Source: an uncultured Phycisphaerales bacterium
Lineage (GTDB): Bacteria; Planctomycetota; Phycisphaerae; Sedimentisphaerales; Anaerohalosphaeraceae
Direction: 5' to 3'
Assembly (NCBI GenBank): GCA_937868095.1
Contig: CALMLO010000042.1
Location: forward strand, 1-64,000
Length of the DNA stretch: 64,000 nucleotides
A program made the translations under genes and the position numbers. The notes under the pieces are model-generated. The model did no database searches. It was given only the letters and a program-made list of their open reading frames with translations, and was not told the DNA's origin. Positions within the stretch are counted from its first letter, which is position 1. Every line of letters starts with the position of its first letter. Below are positions 30,710 to 41,000 of the stretch, piece by piece.

Positions 30710-32719
30710 TTAGCCCTCCCGCCCCATAAAACCGCCTGGTACCATCATACCCGGCACTCCAGCAGGTCCCAAGCCGCCCGGCGTCTGCAATCCCTGCGGA
30801 GGGGGAGTCCGGCCGATAAAGATCTCGTTTTCGGCCTCTCGTTCAGCATCCTGGATTTCACGATAGATTTTGCGAAGTTCCTGAGACCAGTTCGGCTGTC
30901 GAATGGGAAGTTTCTCGAACACTGCAACATCCTGCGTATAAAGCATTCCCATAAATTCACGCCTTCGCAAAGCAGCCGTACCAGACCAATCTATCTCGGC
31001 GCTCTGGTCAATATAAACATAAGGTGTTGTGAAATCGATGGTTTCTGAAAGTGCCGAATCCAATCCGCCCCCCTCGACCGGCATCGGCATTCCTCCTGCC
31101 ATACCCAATGCCGCCCCCCCGGCTTCAACACCCAGAGTAGAGGTTTTCTTGACCTCAACGGCTGTTCCAATTACCTGACCCGGCAGGACTTCAAATTTTT
31201 CACTTCGCCATCGCCCTAAATAAAATTTGGATACCTGGACCTGAACCGCGGTCGGGTCCGTTTTGGAAATATCCATTGGGAAAATATGCAGTTTTTTAGG
31301 AACAACTGCCAGCAGCGGTTCCTTATTCTTGGCAAGGGTTTCAGCAAAAGGCGACCATAAAACAACCTGGTTCTTGAACTCCTGCTGGTTTGGCTTGAAC
31401 CAGTCCTTGCCGGCAATCGGATTAAAAAAGCCGATGCGAATACGGTATTGATAGGTTTTGCCCGGCTTTGCGGTATCATCATGCGCCCAAATCAGCAGGG
31501 GCTCCGTTCGTTTCCACCAATCATCTACGAGCAGTTCTTTCAGATAATCCCGATAGACATCCTCTACGGTACGCTGTCGAACACCGGGGCGTGTCGGCCG
31601 TTCCATTCCTCCCCCCACTCCCATCGGCGTTTCGGGGGTCATTTCCATCTCAGCACCGGGTCTTGCGGCGCCCCGCGGTCTCCTGGCCGGCTGCATTGGT
31701 GTGGGTGTTGGTGTGGGTATCTCTCGCCGCCCCGCCTCTGGAATTATTCTTCTCCCCCCCATCGGCATCCCTGTTTCCGGCTGGGTCTGCTGGGTCTGCT
31801 GAGCTCGTCGGGCCTCGTCTTGCTGCTGCTGAATGAGTTTTTGTACTTCTTCAAGATACGACGGCGGCATCCAATACTGATAACGGGAAGTGGCAAAATC
31901 ATAGGGCCGCTGCTGAAGCAGCGCTACTTGTTTTGTGCGATCCTTATATTGCTCAATCTGGATTTGAACCCCGCCGGGCGGAAGGTCCTCCACTCGCTCA
32001 GGCAGCTGCTCAAAGATTTTCCGATAGGCAACCGTTTGAGGAATCGATACTCTCTCCCAAGCCCCCCAGCTGCCATCCTCCATCTGTTCCCTTCGCTGAA
32101 TCTCCAGTCGTGCTGCGACAGGCGTTGCCAAAACAGGGTCTTGATGAGCGGGCCTGACGCCCAGTCCCATAAAAGCAGATTGAAACTGCTGGACAATCCG
32201 GCGAACATCGAGGCGAGCAGAAATCGTAATAAAATCAATATCCCCAATTTGGGTTGGAACCATTTCATAAGGAATTTCAGGCGTAACCTCTTCCGTAGGC
32301 ACATAGGCCGCAGAGCGGATAAAGGCCATCTGAACATCTTCCAAGGCCGGGATTTCAGGAACAGCATATTCCCGATCGGATTCAATCGGCTGACGGCCGA
32401 TTCCAGGCGTCAGCGGAAAAACATTCTGACTCAAAGAGGGAACCGAACAGCTTAAAAGACGCTCAAAAGACGAAACATAATCAGGAGGCGTAATCACTGC
32501 CGTGTCTGAACGCCCTTCTATGCGTTCCCGAAGACGTTCGGCTTTCTGCGCAAGCCGGGATTGAGCGGAAGAAGGTGATTCTTTTCGTCCATCAATCACG
32601 GGCCCAAACGGATTGCGAAAAACAAACACCCACAGCAACCCTACACTTACCAGACCAATCAAGCCAAGAACTATTTTGTCCAAATGCCGTTCGATAAAAT
32701 TTTCTCGTTTTTTGCTCAT
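30710..32719 (-). CDS. Single-pass membrane protein of the PilM/N/O-like cluster, unknown function (669 aa)
   Basis: A short basic cytoplasmic N-terminus is followed by a membrane helix at ~15-33 (IVLGLIGLVSVGLLWVFVF), so most of the protein is extracytoplasmic. No enzyme motif is seen. A low-complexity central part (~300-395) is rich in Gln, Pro, Met, Gly and Arg (QQQQDEARRAQQTQQTQ, PTPTPTPMQPARRPRG), between two folded parts. The C-terminal part has alternating strands (YQYRIRIGFFNP, VQVQVSKFYLGRW) and ends in a Gly/Pro/Met tail. It is third in the order PilM-N fusion, PilO-like, this gene, 61 nt after the previous one. A PilP-like role, linking an inner-membrane platform to the periplasm, is inferred from position only. 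Confidence 0.65.
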   Translation of the reverse strand: MSKKRENFIERHLDKIVLGLIGLVSVGLLWVFVFRNPFGPVIDGRKESPSSAQSRLAQKAERLRERIEGRSDTAVITPPDYVSSFERLLSCSVPSLSQNVFPLTPGIGRQPIESDREYAVPEIPALEDVQMAFIRSAAYVPTEEVTPEIPYEMVPTQIGDIDFITISARLDVRRIVQQFQSAFMGLGVRPAHQDPVLATPVAARLEIQRREQMEDGSWGAWERVSIPQTVAYRKIFEQLPERVEDLPPGGVQIQIEQYKDRTKQVALLQQRPYDFATSRYQYWMPPSYLEEVQKLIQQQQDEARRAQQTQQTQPETGMPMGGRRIIPEAGRREIPTPTPTPMQPARRPRGAARPGAEMEMTPETPMGVGGGMERPTRPGVRQRTVEDVYRDYLKELLVDDWWKRTEPLLIWAHDDTAKPGKTYQYRIRIGFFNPIAGKDWFKPNQQEFKNQVVLWSPFAETLAKNKEPLLAVVPKKLHIFPMDISKTDPTAVQVQVSKFYLGRWRSEKFEVLPGQVIGTAVEVKKTSTLGVEAGGAALGMAGGMPMPVEGGGLDSALSETIDFTTPYVYIDQSAEIDWSGTAALRRREFMGMLYTQDVAVFEKLPIRQPNWSQELRKIYREIQDAEREAENEIFIGRTPPPQGLQTPGGLGPAGVPGMMVPGGFMGREG

Positions 32720-32780
32720 GAAAACCGCCCTGAGTATCTTAATTCATTTTCGGCGTTCAAACTCCCCATTCCTCTCTCCG

Positions 32781-34103
32781 CTACATACCCACTCCCGGCG
32801 ACAGGGGGGCATTCGCCGACTGGCCGAGCAGCACTTTAATCGGCTCCGGCTTAATCATATCATAGGCCTTTCGGTAAAACAGGTACTCACAAACCAAATC
32901 CACCCGCATCACGGCATCCGTGCCGTACCGATAATACATATGGGTGGGGCTTTGCTTGTCGATAGCAGAAAAAGTGCTCGCAAGGATGGTAATCTGGTTG
33001 TGGCGTGCCTGCCGCTGGGGACCGTTTTCCTGAAACCCTTCCCTGTAAGTATGGGGTTTGCTCGAACAAAGTTCTTTTAGAAAGGCCTGCGTAAACCGGC
33101 TGTCCACAATGACTGACACGGCAAAATGGACTACATCAATATCTTCATTGCACATGCGGGTCGTCCACGGCAGGGTGCCCAGCGGGCTGGCCATACCAGG
33201 CAAAATGTATGCCGGCTGGTCGGCAGCAAGTCCGGTCGTGAAAGTTCCCATTCCGCGAGGAACGTTCAGTGGGGAATATCCCGTCGGAAGATCGGACACC
33301 GGGCGCTGAAAACTGACCCCCAGGAGGCGTTTAACAGGCGAATCTGCAACTCGTGCTGAGCCGGTATTCATGGTCTCCACAGTCGCAGCGACATCTTCAT
33401 AAATCCAATAGGCCGTTTGAGCAAACCAGCAATCCCGAAGAGCAAGGTCGGCTCCGAGAAACTGAAAGGATTCCCAAAAATCGTACCAGGCAAAAACCCG
33501 CGGATTGGCATACATTGCTATCCGTTCAGCCCGTTCCATGCAAAGCGCATTGACCATCGGATTGTCTGTGAGTGAAGCTGCTCCTGGTGCAGCAGTCATT
33601 CCAGCTCCGAGGTATTCTCCCCCCCGCATTATCCCGCCGACTCCTCCCACTCCGCCCACCCCACCACCGGCAGCACGAATTTCGGCCTCAGAAGGGGCAT
33701 CCAGGGCTTTGAGCCGAGTCGTAATCATGCTCTCTACAGCCGCCCGATAACGGCGGCCGAAGTCCAAATAAATCTGGGAGGAAGTATCCTCCGATTTCGG
33801 AAAAATACCATATTTAATCAGTTCCCGCTGGGTAGTCTGAAGGGCCATTGTCTGAACAGCCTTGACTTCTTCCTGAAGCTGCTGAAGAACCCGCTTCACC
33901 TGTTCGGCTTGCTCCTTTGGAGGCGTAGTCTGTGCCAGTCTGTCCAGATCAGATGCCATTTTTTCCCAATTTTGTTTTTTGACGCTTATGGTCCGTCCGA
34001 GCAGAAGGATGGGGACAAAGAAAATCAGACCAGCCAGAAGCAGCCCCGCCGGCAGAAGCAGGGCCGAATATTTTTTGAGAAACGCCTTAATGAAATCCAT
34101 CAT
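32781..34103 (-). CDS. Single-pass membrane protein, PilO-like by position and layout (440 aa)
   Basis: This protein has a short cytoplasmic start, a membrane helix at ~13-36 (LLLPAGLLLAGLIFFVPILL), then a coiled-coil region ~40-100 (MASDLDRLAQTT, QLQEEVKAVQTMAL) and an extracytoplasmic domain of about 340 residues. That layout (helix, coiled coil, alpha/beta domain) is like PilO/PilN, but the sequence is too diverged to assign. A Gly-rich insert (~147-163, GGGVGGVGGVGG) interrupts it. It lies 48 nt after the PilM-PilN fusion, so cotranscription is likely. Function in a pilus or secretion platform is inferred. Confidence 0.65.
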   Translation of the reverse strand: MMDFIKAFLKKYSALLLPAGLLLAGLIFFVPILLLGRTISVKKQNWEKMASDLDRLAQTTPPKEQAEQVKRVLQQLQEEVKAVQTMALQTTQRELIKYGIFPKSEDTSSQIYLDFGRRYRAAVESMITTRLKALDAPSEAEIRAAGGGVGGVGGVGGIMRGGEYLGAGMTAAPGAASLTDNPMVNALCMERAERIAMYANPRVFAWYDFWESFQFLGADLALRDCWFAQTAYWIYEDVAATVETMNTGSARVADSPVKRLLGVSFQRPVSDLPTGYSPLNVPRGMGTFTTGLAADQPAYILPGMASPLGTLPWTTRMCNEDIDVVHFAVSVIVDSRFTQAFLKELCSSKPHTYREGFQENGPQRQARHNQITILASTFSAIDKQSPTHMYYRYGTDAVMRVDLVCEYLFYRKAYDMIKPEPIKVLLGQSANAPLSPGVGM

Positions 34104-34151
34104 TTTTCCCTTTGAAAGACTGCTTCGTCAGAAAACCCTCTCTCCCTTTTT

Positions 34152-36518
34152 CTACTCAACAAACAGCATTCCTCCGCCGCCGCCGCCATAAGGGGCTGCG
34201 GGTCCGTAGGAACCGGAAGATTGCTGGGGCAAAGCCGGTGCATCTTTCCATGCAAACTTGGCCTGAATGCGAAACCAATAATCCCGGATGATATATTGAG
34301 GTTCGCCAAAGGGAGTTTGTTTGACCCTGCCCAAATCTCTCTCCGTATAAGCAGGATTTTTTTGAATATCTTCCTGAGTAACGTAAGCAAGTGTTTTGCT
34401 GATTTCCTCTTCGGTCATCGGGTCAATCAGTACAATTTCGCGAGTAACTCGAGCAGGCACAGCACCTCCCGGCATTCCAGGGATACCTATCGTTGGCGTC
34501 TGCGTCACCCCTATCCCCCCTCGAGCCGGCTGTTCAGAAGGAAACCGCTCCACTTCTCTCTTGATACCTATGCCCACCGGCATCTGCGAATCGGCCGGAT
34601 CAACCGGACCCCATTCATCCTTAAAATTCCGAATGTCGCCTTTGCCAAAGAGTTCAAATGGAGTATCGGGGAAAAACGCTTTGAGATTTTCAAAACGTGT
34701 TACTACCCCCCATCGGCTTCGATCGCCCCCCACTCCCGGCGGGTCCAGCAACTGGGAGATTTCCTTATAAGGGCTATACCCCTCAATCACCACCACAAAA
34801 CCTGAACGAACCGTCGGCTGGGCACCCCCTGTCCCCATTTCCCCCCCCGGCATAAGCCCTTCCCCCGGCATCATCGCCGGAGGAACAGCAGCAGGATAAA
34901 CGGGGGCAAAACCGCCAACGCCAATCCCGCCCCCCATTCCAACCGTCGCAGAAGAAACAATGGGGGGGAAGGCCGCCGCCGCCAAATCGGCCGCATACCT
35001 CACATCCAGTTTGGTCACAAACATAATTTTCCGTTCTGGACGAGGAATCGAACGGACCACCTGCACATCACCATTGATATAAGCATCATATAAAGCAGCG
35101 ATTTCAGGTGTATTTTCTTTGTTCGGAAAGCATCTCAGAATTGTTTCATTCAGAAGAGGAACAACTTCCCGATATTTAAATAGGTCCCGTTCTTTCTGAA
35201 TCTGCTGCTCAAACACAGGTTTTTGGCTTTCCAGTTCGGATACAGCGGAATTAAGTTCCTGCGCCTGAGCCATCATGGATGTGACCATTTGCAGGTCGCT
35301 GCTCTCCCGGCTGTACTGCTGAAGAACCCGGAAGGACCAGAGCAGACAAATCAGACTGACAGCCAGAAAAACAGCTGCGGCTGCCGTAAATGCCCTCGCC
35401 TTGCGAGTCCAGGCCATAGCCCGTGCTATTTTTTTAGGGAGGAGGTTTGTCTCGATTTTGGATTCTCCCAGCAGTTGAACCCCTAACCCATAAACCACTC
35501 CAAAATCGGAGAGATTTTCGTGGAATTTTGCGGCGGAAATCTCGGACGACAACCGCAGGCGTTCAAACGAATCAGGTTTGACTACCGGAATGCCGAGACT
35601 TTGCTGGAGATACTTGGTCAGCCCCTGGAGTTTAAAACCGCCCCCGAGCGCAATCACCCTGGAAAACCCCTTATCCCGTCCTGCACCGCTGGAGGCATAA
35701 AACCCCAGACTTCGCTGGACTTCCCCTCCTAAATCCGTATACACCGATTTCATTGCCGTAAAAATCTGCCGCATATACTTGCTCATCGGCGCAGTCCGTT
35801 TGAGCTTCTCGGCTTTCGCAAACTTCAGTTTGAATGCATCCGCAATCGCCTCGGTAAACGTATTGCCGCCAATTCGAATGCTTCTTTGCCAGACCGAATC
35901 CCGCGTGGCAATTACCAGTGATGTGTTTTCGGCCCCCATATCGAGAAGTATTGTTGCTTTCCCTGCTGAAGAAGTAATCTCCTGAATATCATAGACGGCA
36001 TAGTTGTAAAGGGCAATCGGGCTAATCTGCACACAGGTCACCCGGAGATTTTCCCGCGTAAAATAATCCAGCATTTCGGCAATCACTTCATTCTTGATGG
36101 CAAAAATTCCTACTTCCGTATCGGGGCTGTCCGGATTTTTCAGCAGCTGCCAGTCCCATTCCACTTCATTAATATCGAAAGGAATCTGCTGTACGGCCTC
36201 GAGGGGGACAATCTTGGGGATTTTTTTCGGATCCACCGGGGGCATTTTGACCAACCGTGCAAAACTGTTTTGACCTGGGATGGCAATAGCAATTTCTTCT
36301 CTGCCGACCTCATTTTGAGTCACAAAAGTTCGAAGGGTCTGTCGAATCGTCTCCTGGCGTTCTGCCTGGGTAATATCGGCCGCAGAAATGATTTTGGAGT
36401 GCTCCAGATAATCAAACCCCACTACTTCCAGCCCTTCCGCTCCGGGTCGGACCCGCAAGGCCTTTAATGAACAGGTCCCGATGTCAATTCCCCACACAGC
36501 ACGCGACGCTTTGGCCAT
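34152..36518 (-). CDS. PilM-like actin-fold ATPase fused to a PilN-like membrane part (788 aa)
   Basis: Residues ~1-360 are PilM: VWGIDIGTCSLKALRV (phosphate 1 loop), IAIPGQNSFARLVKMPPVD, LEAVQQIPFDINEVEWDW, LLDMGAENTSLVIA (phosphate 2) and VIALGGGFKLQGL (adenosine motif). A membrane helix at ~377-396 (AFTAAAAVFLAVSLICLLWS) follows, then a coiled coil (~400-440) and an extracytoplasmic part carrying Gly/Met/Pro-rich insertions. That combination corresponds to PilM joined to a PilN-type protein, which are normally separate. PilM/N form the inner-membrane assembly platform of type IV pili or type II secretion. The C-terminal ~390 residues are longer than typical PilN and end in a GGGGGG tract. 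Confidence 0.85.
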   Translation of the reverse strand: MAKASRAVWGIDIGTCSLKALRVRPGAEGLEVVGFDYLEHSKIISAADITQAERQETIRQTLRTFVTQNEVGREEIAIAIPGQNSFARLVKMPPVDPKKIPKIVPLEAVQQIPFDINEVEWDWQLLKNPDSPDTEVGIFAIKNEVIAEMLDYFTRENLRVTCVQISPIALYNYAVYDIQEITSSAGKATILLDMGAENTSLVIATRDSVWQRSIRIGGNTFTEAIADAFKLKFAKAEKLKRTAPMSKYMRQIFTAMKSVYTDLGGEVQRSLGFYASSGAGRDKGFSRVIALGGGFKLQGLTKYLQQSLGIPVVKPDSFERLRLSSEISAAKFHENLSDFGVVYGLGVQLLGESKIETNLLPKKIARAMAWTRKARAFTAAAAVFLAVSLICLLWSFRVLQQYSRESSDLQMVTSMMAQAQELNSAVSELESQKPVFEQQIQKERDLFKYREVVPLLNETILRCFPNKENTPEIAALYDAYINGDVQVVRSIPRPERKIMFVTKLDVRYAADLAAAAFPPIVSSATVGMGGGIGVGGFAPVYPAAVPPAMMPGEGLMPGGEMGTGGAQPTVRSGFVVVIEGYSPYKEISQLLDPPGVGGDRSRWGVVTRFENLKAFFPDTPFELFGKGDIRNFKDEWGPVDPADSQMPVGIGIKREVERFPSEQPARGGIGVTQTPTIGIPGMPGGAVPARVTREIVLIDPMTEEEISKTLAYVTQEDIQKNPAYTERDLGRVKQTPFGEPQYIIRDYWFRIQAKFAWKDAPALPQQSSGSYGPAAPYGGGGGGMLFVE

Positions 36519-36566
36519 GACTATCCTTTCTTACTGTGGCTCCTGCCGGGCATTCTGCAAAAAACC

Positions 36567-36596
36567 TTGCATCAGCCCCGTCTTCGATTCTATAGT
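36567..36596 (+). promoter_or_regulatory. Sigma-70-type promoter of mtaB
   Basis: TTGCAT (36567-36572) and TATAGT (36591-36596) are 18 nt apart. The start site would be about 36603, only about 3 nt before the ATG at 36606, and no Shine-Dalgarno is visible. It is divergent from the pilM-like gene. Confidence 0.5.
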
Positions 36597-36605
36597 AAGC
36601 CGTCT

Positions 36606-37943
36606 ATGAAACGCTTTATCATCTACACACTCGGCTGCAAAGTCAACCAGTACGAAAGCTGCCAGATTGACCAATGGCTGCGTTCACAGGGTCTTACTCC
36701 AGCTCCCCCTCCGGCAAATGCCGACCTTGCCGTCATCAATACCTGCTGTGTTACCCAAACTGCCTCCTCCAAAAGCCGTCAGGCAATCCGCAAGCTCCAA
36801 AAACAGCACCCTGAGGCCACATTTGTCGTTACCGGATGCCTGCCCGCCGGTCCCGTCGAGGAAACAGCAGACTTGTCCGCAAAAACAGTCTGGATAGCGA
36901 ATAAACGCCAACTTCTGGATACGCTGCATTCTCTTTTGGCCAATTCCAGACAGTCCAATCACGAAATTTTTAATAAAACATCATCTCATTATAAAATCAA
37001 GCACAAAAACAACCTTGCGGCAGAGGAAATTGATTTTACCGACCCCTTTGGTCCGTTGGAACGTTTTTCCGGCCAAACGCGTGCTTTTCTAAAAATCCAG
37101 GACGGCTGCGATGCCCACTGTACGTATTGCATTGTCCGGAAAATTCGAACACAGATGTGGAGCAAGCCGGCTGAAATGATTATCGAAGAAGCCAGGGCCC
37201 TTGCTGCATCCGGACATCGTGAAATTGTGTTGACAGGCATTTTTCTTGGGGCATGGGGGCGCAGCAGCGCCTGCCGGCATCGATGGGACCCTGCGGAGCC
37301 CAACCCGCTGCCTTCCCTGCTTCGGCAGCTTTTGACCATTCCAAACCTCGTTCGTCTTCGACTTAGTTCGCTTGAGCCGGGGGATGTAACAGACGAACTA
37401 ATTGAAATATATCGACAATATCCAAATCTTGCCCCTCATTTTCATCTTCCGCTCCAGTCCGGTTCAAATACTGTTCTGAAGCGAATGGCTCGACAGTACA
37501 CTGCCGAGGAATTTCTGGCCATCTGCCGCAAACTTAAAGAACGTTTAGACAGTCCCGCCCTTACAACGGATATTATTGCGGGATTCCCAGGGGAAACAGA
37601 GGAAGACTTTGAGAAGACAATCGAAGTCTGCCGGCAGGTTGAATTTGCAAAAATGCATATTTTCCCATTCAGTCCCCGCAGAGGCACACCAGCAGATCAA
37701 ATGAAGCCGAAGGTTCCTTCTGAAGTGATTCGCCAGCGCACCAAGATACTCCAGCAGATGGATCGACATCTTCAGGAAAAATTCCGGCAGCGTTTTATCG
37801 GCAAAAAAGTCCGCGTGATTCTTGAACAGACCCATCCCCCCCAAGGCCGCTGCGATCACTATTTTACCGTGGACTGCTCAGCTGCCGAATCGACCGGGCC
37901 TCTCTCGAAAGGACAAGTGGTTTACGTCACCGTTTCTCAATAA
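36606..37943 (+). CDS. mtaB: tRNA (N6-threonylcarbamoyladenosine(37)-C2)-methylthiotransferase
   Basis: ATG 36606 starts the conserved YTLGCKVNQYES, the MtaB-type methylthiotransferase N-domain with cysteines for the auxiliary cluster (also CCVTQTASSKSRQ and VTGCLPAG). The radical SAM core has CDAHCTYCIVRKIRTQMWSKP at about 190. HFHLPLQSGSNTVLKRMARQYTAEEF and TTDIIAGFPGETEEDFEKT follow, and the short TRAM-like end (KKVRVILEQ) completes 445 residues. MtaB adds the methylthio group to t6A37 of tRNAs decoding ANN codons. It stands alone, with the carB promoter just downstream. Confidence 0.9.
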   Translation: MKRFIIYTLGCKVNQYESCQIDQWLRSQGLTPAPPPANADLAVINTCCVTQTASSKSRQAIRKLQKQHPEATFVVTGCLPAGPVEETADLSAKTVWIANKRQLLDTLHSLLANSRQSNHEIFNKTSSHYKIKHKNNLAAEEIDFTDPFGPLERFSGQTRAFLKIQDGCDAHCTYCIVRKIRTQMWSKPAEMIIEEARALAASGHREIVLTGIFLGAWGRSSACRHRWDPAEPNPLPSLLRQLLTIPNLVRLRLSSLEPGDVTDELIEIYRQYPNLAPHFHLPLQSGSNTVLKRMARQYTAEEFLAICRKLKERLDSPALTTDIIAGFPGETEEDFEKTIEVCRQVEFAKMHIFPFSPRRGTPADQMKPKVPSEVIRQRTKILQQMDRHLQEKFRQRFIGKKVRVILEQTHPPQGRCDHYFTVDCSAAESTGPLSKGQVVYVTVSQ

Positions 37944-38005
37944 GCCGCTTTCCCTTCCTGCAAACCTCTCTTCGACATCTTTGAAAAAATATCTGCTTTT
38001 TGTTC

Positions 38006-38034
38006 TTGTATATTTGTTGAGCTTTGTTTACTGT
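38006..38034 (+). promoter_or_regulatory. Possible sigma-70 promoter of carB
   Basis: TTGTAT (38006-38011) and TACTGT (38029-38034) are 17 nt apart, about 50 nt upstream of the carB ATG at 38084. GGAG lies about 10 nt before the ATG as a ribosome binding site. Confidence 0.4.
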
Positions 38035-38083
38035 ATTTGCCCAAATCCCAGCGACACCCGACATTGTTTATGGAGACTGCGAT

Positions 38084-41000
38084 ATGCCCAAACGAAATGA
38101 CATCAAAAAGGTAATGATTATCGGCTCAGGCCCTATCGTCATCGGCCAGGCCTGTGAATTTGATTATTCCGGCACGCAGGCGTGCAAAGCGCTTCGAAAA
38201 CTCGGTTTTGAAATCGTGCTGGTCAACTCCAACCCTGCTACGATTATGACAGACCCGGAGATGGCAGACATAACATATATAGAACCTCTTAATCTTGATT
38301 ATATGACCAAAATCATCGAGAAGGAGCGTCCTGATGCCCTTCTGCCCAATCTGGGGGGACAAAGCGGGCTGAATCTTTGCTCGGAACTGGCGGCCAGCGG
38401 TGTCCTCGAAAAATACGGCGTTAAGGTGATTGGAGTGCAGGTGGATGCCATCAAACGAGGGGAAGACCGCATCGAATTTAAAAAGACAATGCAGCGGCTG
38501 GGAATAGATATGCCTCGCAGCCAACCTGCCTATACCGTTCAGGAAGCAGAAGAGATCGCCAAAGAGTTGGGATTTCCACTGGTAATCCGTCCGGCCTACA
38601 CGATGGGCGGCACAGGCAGCGGGTTGGTTTACAACATCGATGAACTTCGCACAATCGCCGCCCGCGGGCTTGAAGCCAGCATGGTGCATCAAATTCTTGT
38701 CGAAGAATCCGTCCAAGGGTGGGAAGAGCTTGAACTGGAAATCGTTCGCGACAGCAAGGGGCAGAAAATCACCGTTTGTTTTATCGAAAATATCGACCCC
38801 ATGGGCGTCCATACCGGCGATTCTTTATGCACAGCGCCCATGCTGACCATCGGCAAGGACCTCCAGCAAAAACTCCAGGACTATTCTTATGCCATTGCTG
38901 ATGCCATCGAAGTCATCGGCGGCACCAACATCCAATTCGCTCATGATCCCAAAACAGGACGGGTTGTGGTAATCGAAATCAACCCCCGCACCTCGCGCTC
39001 CTCGGCTCTGGCTTCCAAAGCAACCGGTTTTCCGATTGCTCTTGTTTCCGCCATGCTGGCGGGCGGCCTGACGCTGGACGAGATTCCCTACTGGAGGGAA
39101 GGAACCCTCGAGAAATACACACCATGGGGAGATTACGTTGTGGTCAAGTTTGCCCGTTGGGCCTTTGAAAAATTTAAAGGAATCGAGGACAAACTGGGTA
39201 CACAGATGCGGGCGGTCGGGGAAGTCATGAGTATCGGCAAGACTTACAAAGAGGCCCTTCAGAAAGCCGTCCGCTCCCTTGAAATCGGACGATACGGGCT
39301 GGGCTTTGCCAAAAATTTCTATCATCTGTCTCTGGAAGAATTGATGCTCCGGCTCAATCATCCCACCAGTGAACGGCAGTTTCTAATGTATGAAGCCCTC
39401 CGCAAGGGTGCCTCCGTCAAGGCCCTGGCCGAGAAAACTTCGATTAAAGAATGGTTCATCCAGCAGATGGCCGAACTGGTTCAGCTGGAGGAAATCCTCC
39501 TCCAATACAAAGGCAAAACGCTGCCGGATGCCCTGCTGGAACAGGCCAAAAAGGACGGGTTTGCAGACCGGTATCTGGCCAAACTTCTGGGCTGTCAAGA
39601 AGAACAAATCCGCTCCCATCGGATGCGTCTGGGCATTGTGGAGGGATGGGAGGCGGTCCCCGTAAGCGGTGTTGAAAATGCGGCCTATTATTTTTCCACC
39701 TACAACGCTCCAGACCGGGTGCCCACCTCCCAAAAACCCAAAGTGATGGTGCTGGGCGGGGGTCCCAACCGTATCGGCCAGGGGATCGAGTTTGACTACT
39801 GCTGTGTTCACGCCGCCTTCGCCTTGCGGGAAGCCGGCATTGAAACCATCATGGTCAACTGCAACCCCGAAACCGTCTCTACGGATTACGACACCTCTGA
39901 CAAACTGTATTTTGAACCGCTGACGGTGGAAGACGTGCTCAGCATTTATGAAAAAGAAAAACCGCTGGGGGTGATTGTTCAGTTTGGAGGACAAACGCCC
40001 CTGAATATCGCCCGTCAGCTCGAAGAAGCCGGCGTGAACATTCTGGGGACTTCTACCAACAGCATTGACCTGGCCGAAGACCGCGATCGTTTCCGCACTA
40101 TGATGGAAAAACTCGGCATTCCGATGCCGAGGGCCGGAACGGCTTCCACCATCGAGGACGCCCTTCGAGTCGCCGAAGAGATCGGCTATCCGCTGATGCT
40201 GCGGCCCTCTTATGTACTCGGCGGTCGGGGAATGGAAATTATCCACGACGAAGCAATGCTCCGCGAATATATGGCTGCCGCCGTCGATGTCTCTCCGGAA
40301 CGGCCGATTCTCATCGATAAATTCCTTGTCAATGCGGTGGAAACCGAAGCCGATGCCATCGCCGACGGAACGGATGCCTTCATCCCGGCCGTGATGGAGC
40401 ATATCGAACAGGCCGGCATCCACTCCGGCGATTCGGCGTGCGTGATTCCGCCGGTGTCTATACCGAAAAAACACTTCGATACCATCTGCGAATACACGCG
40501 AAAAATCGCCATCGAGCTGCACGTCGTCGGGCTGATGAATATGCAGTACGCCATTGCGGATGATATCGTCTATGTTCTCGAAGCCAATCCGCGGGCATCG
40601 CGTACCGTCCCGCTGGTCTCCAAGGTCTGCAGCCTGTCGATGGCGCGGCTCGCCACGGAGGTTATGCTTGGCAAGAAACTCAAAGACCTCCGTTTGAAAA
40701 CCCGAAAAATCCGCTATTTCGGCGCCAAGGAATCCGTCCTGCCGTTCAATATGCTCCCGGAAGTGGACCCGGTGCTGGGCCCGGAAATGCGTTCCACCGG
40801 CGAGGTGCTCGGGCTGGCTGATTCATTCGGAATGGCCTTTTTCAAATCTCAGGAGGCCGCCCGCCAGCCCCTTCCGTTGGAGGGGACGGTGCTGATTACC
40901 GTATCCGACCCTGACAAAGATGCGATTGTGCCGGTTGCCAAACAGTTTGCCGCCATTGGTTTCCGGATTATCGCCACAGAAGGCACCTGTGCCCACCTTC

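Noticed and set aside
37944-38083. Pyrimidine-type riboswitch or attenuator ahead of carB
   Set aside because: The 140-nt leader has no strong alternative hairpins or terminator; only a modest promoter is seen.
39383-40522. 379-codon antisense frame inside carB
   Set aside because: carB motifs are intact on the plus strand; the antisense translation has no recognisable domain.
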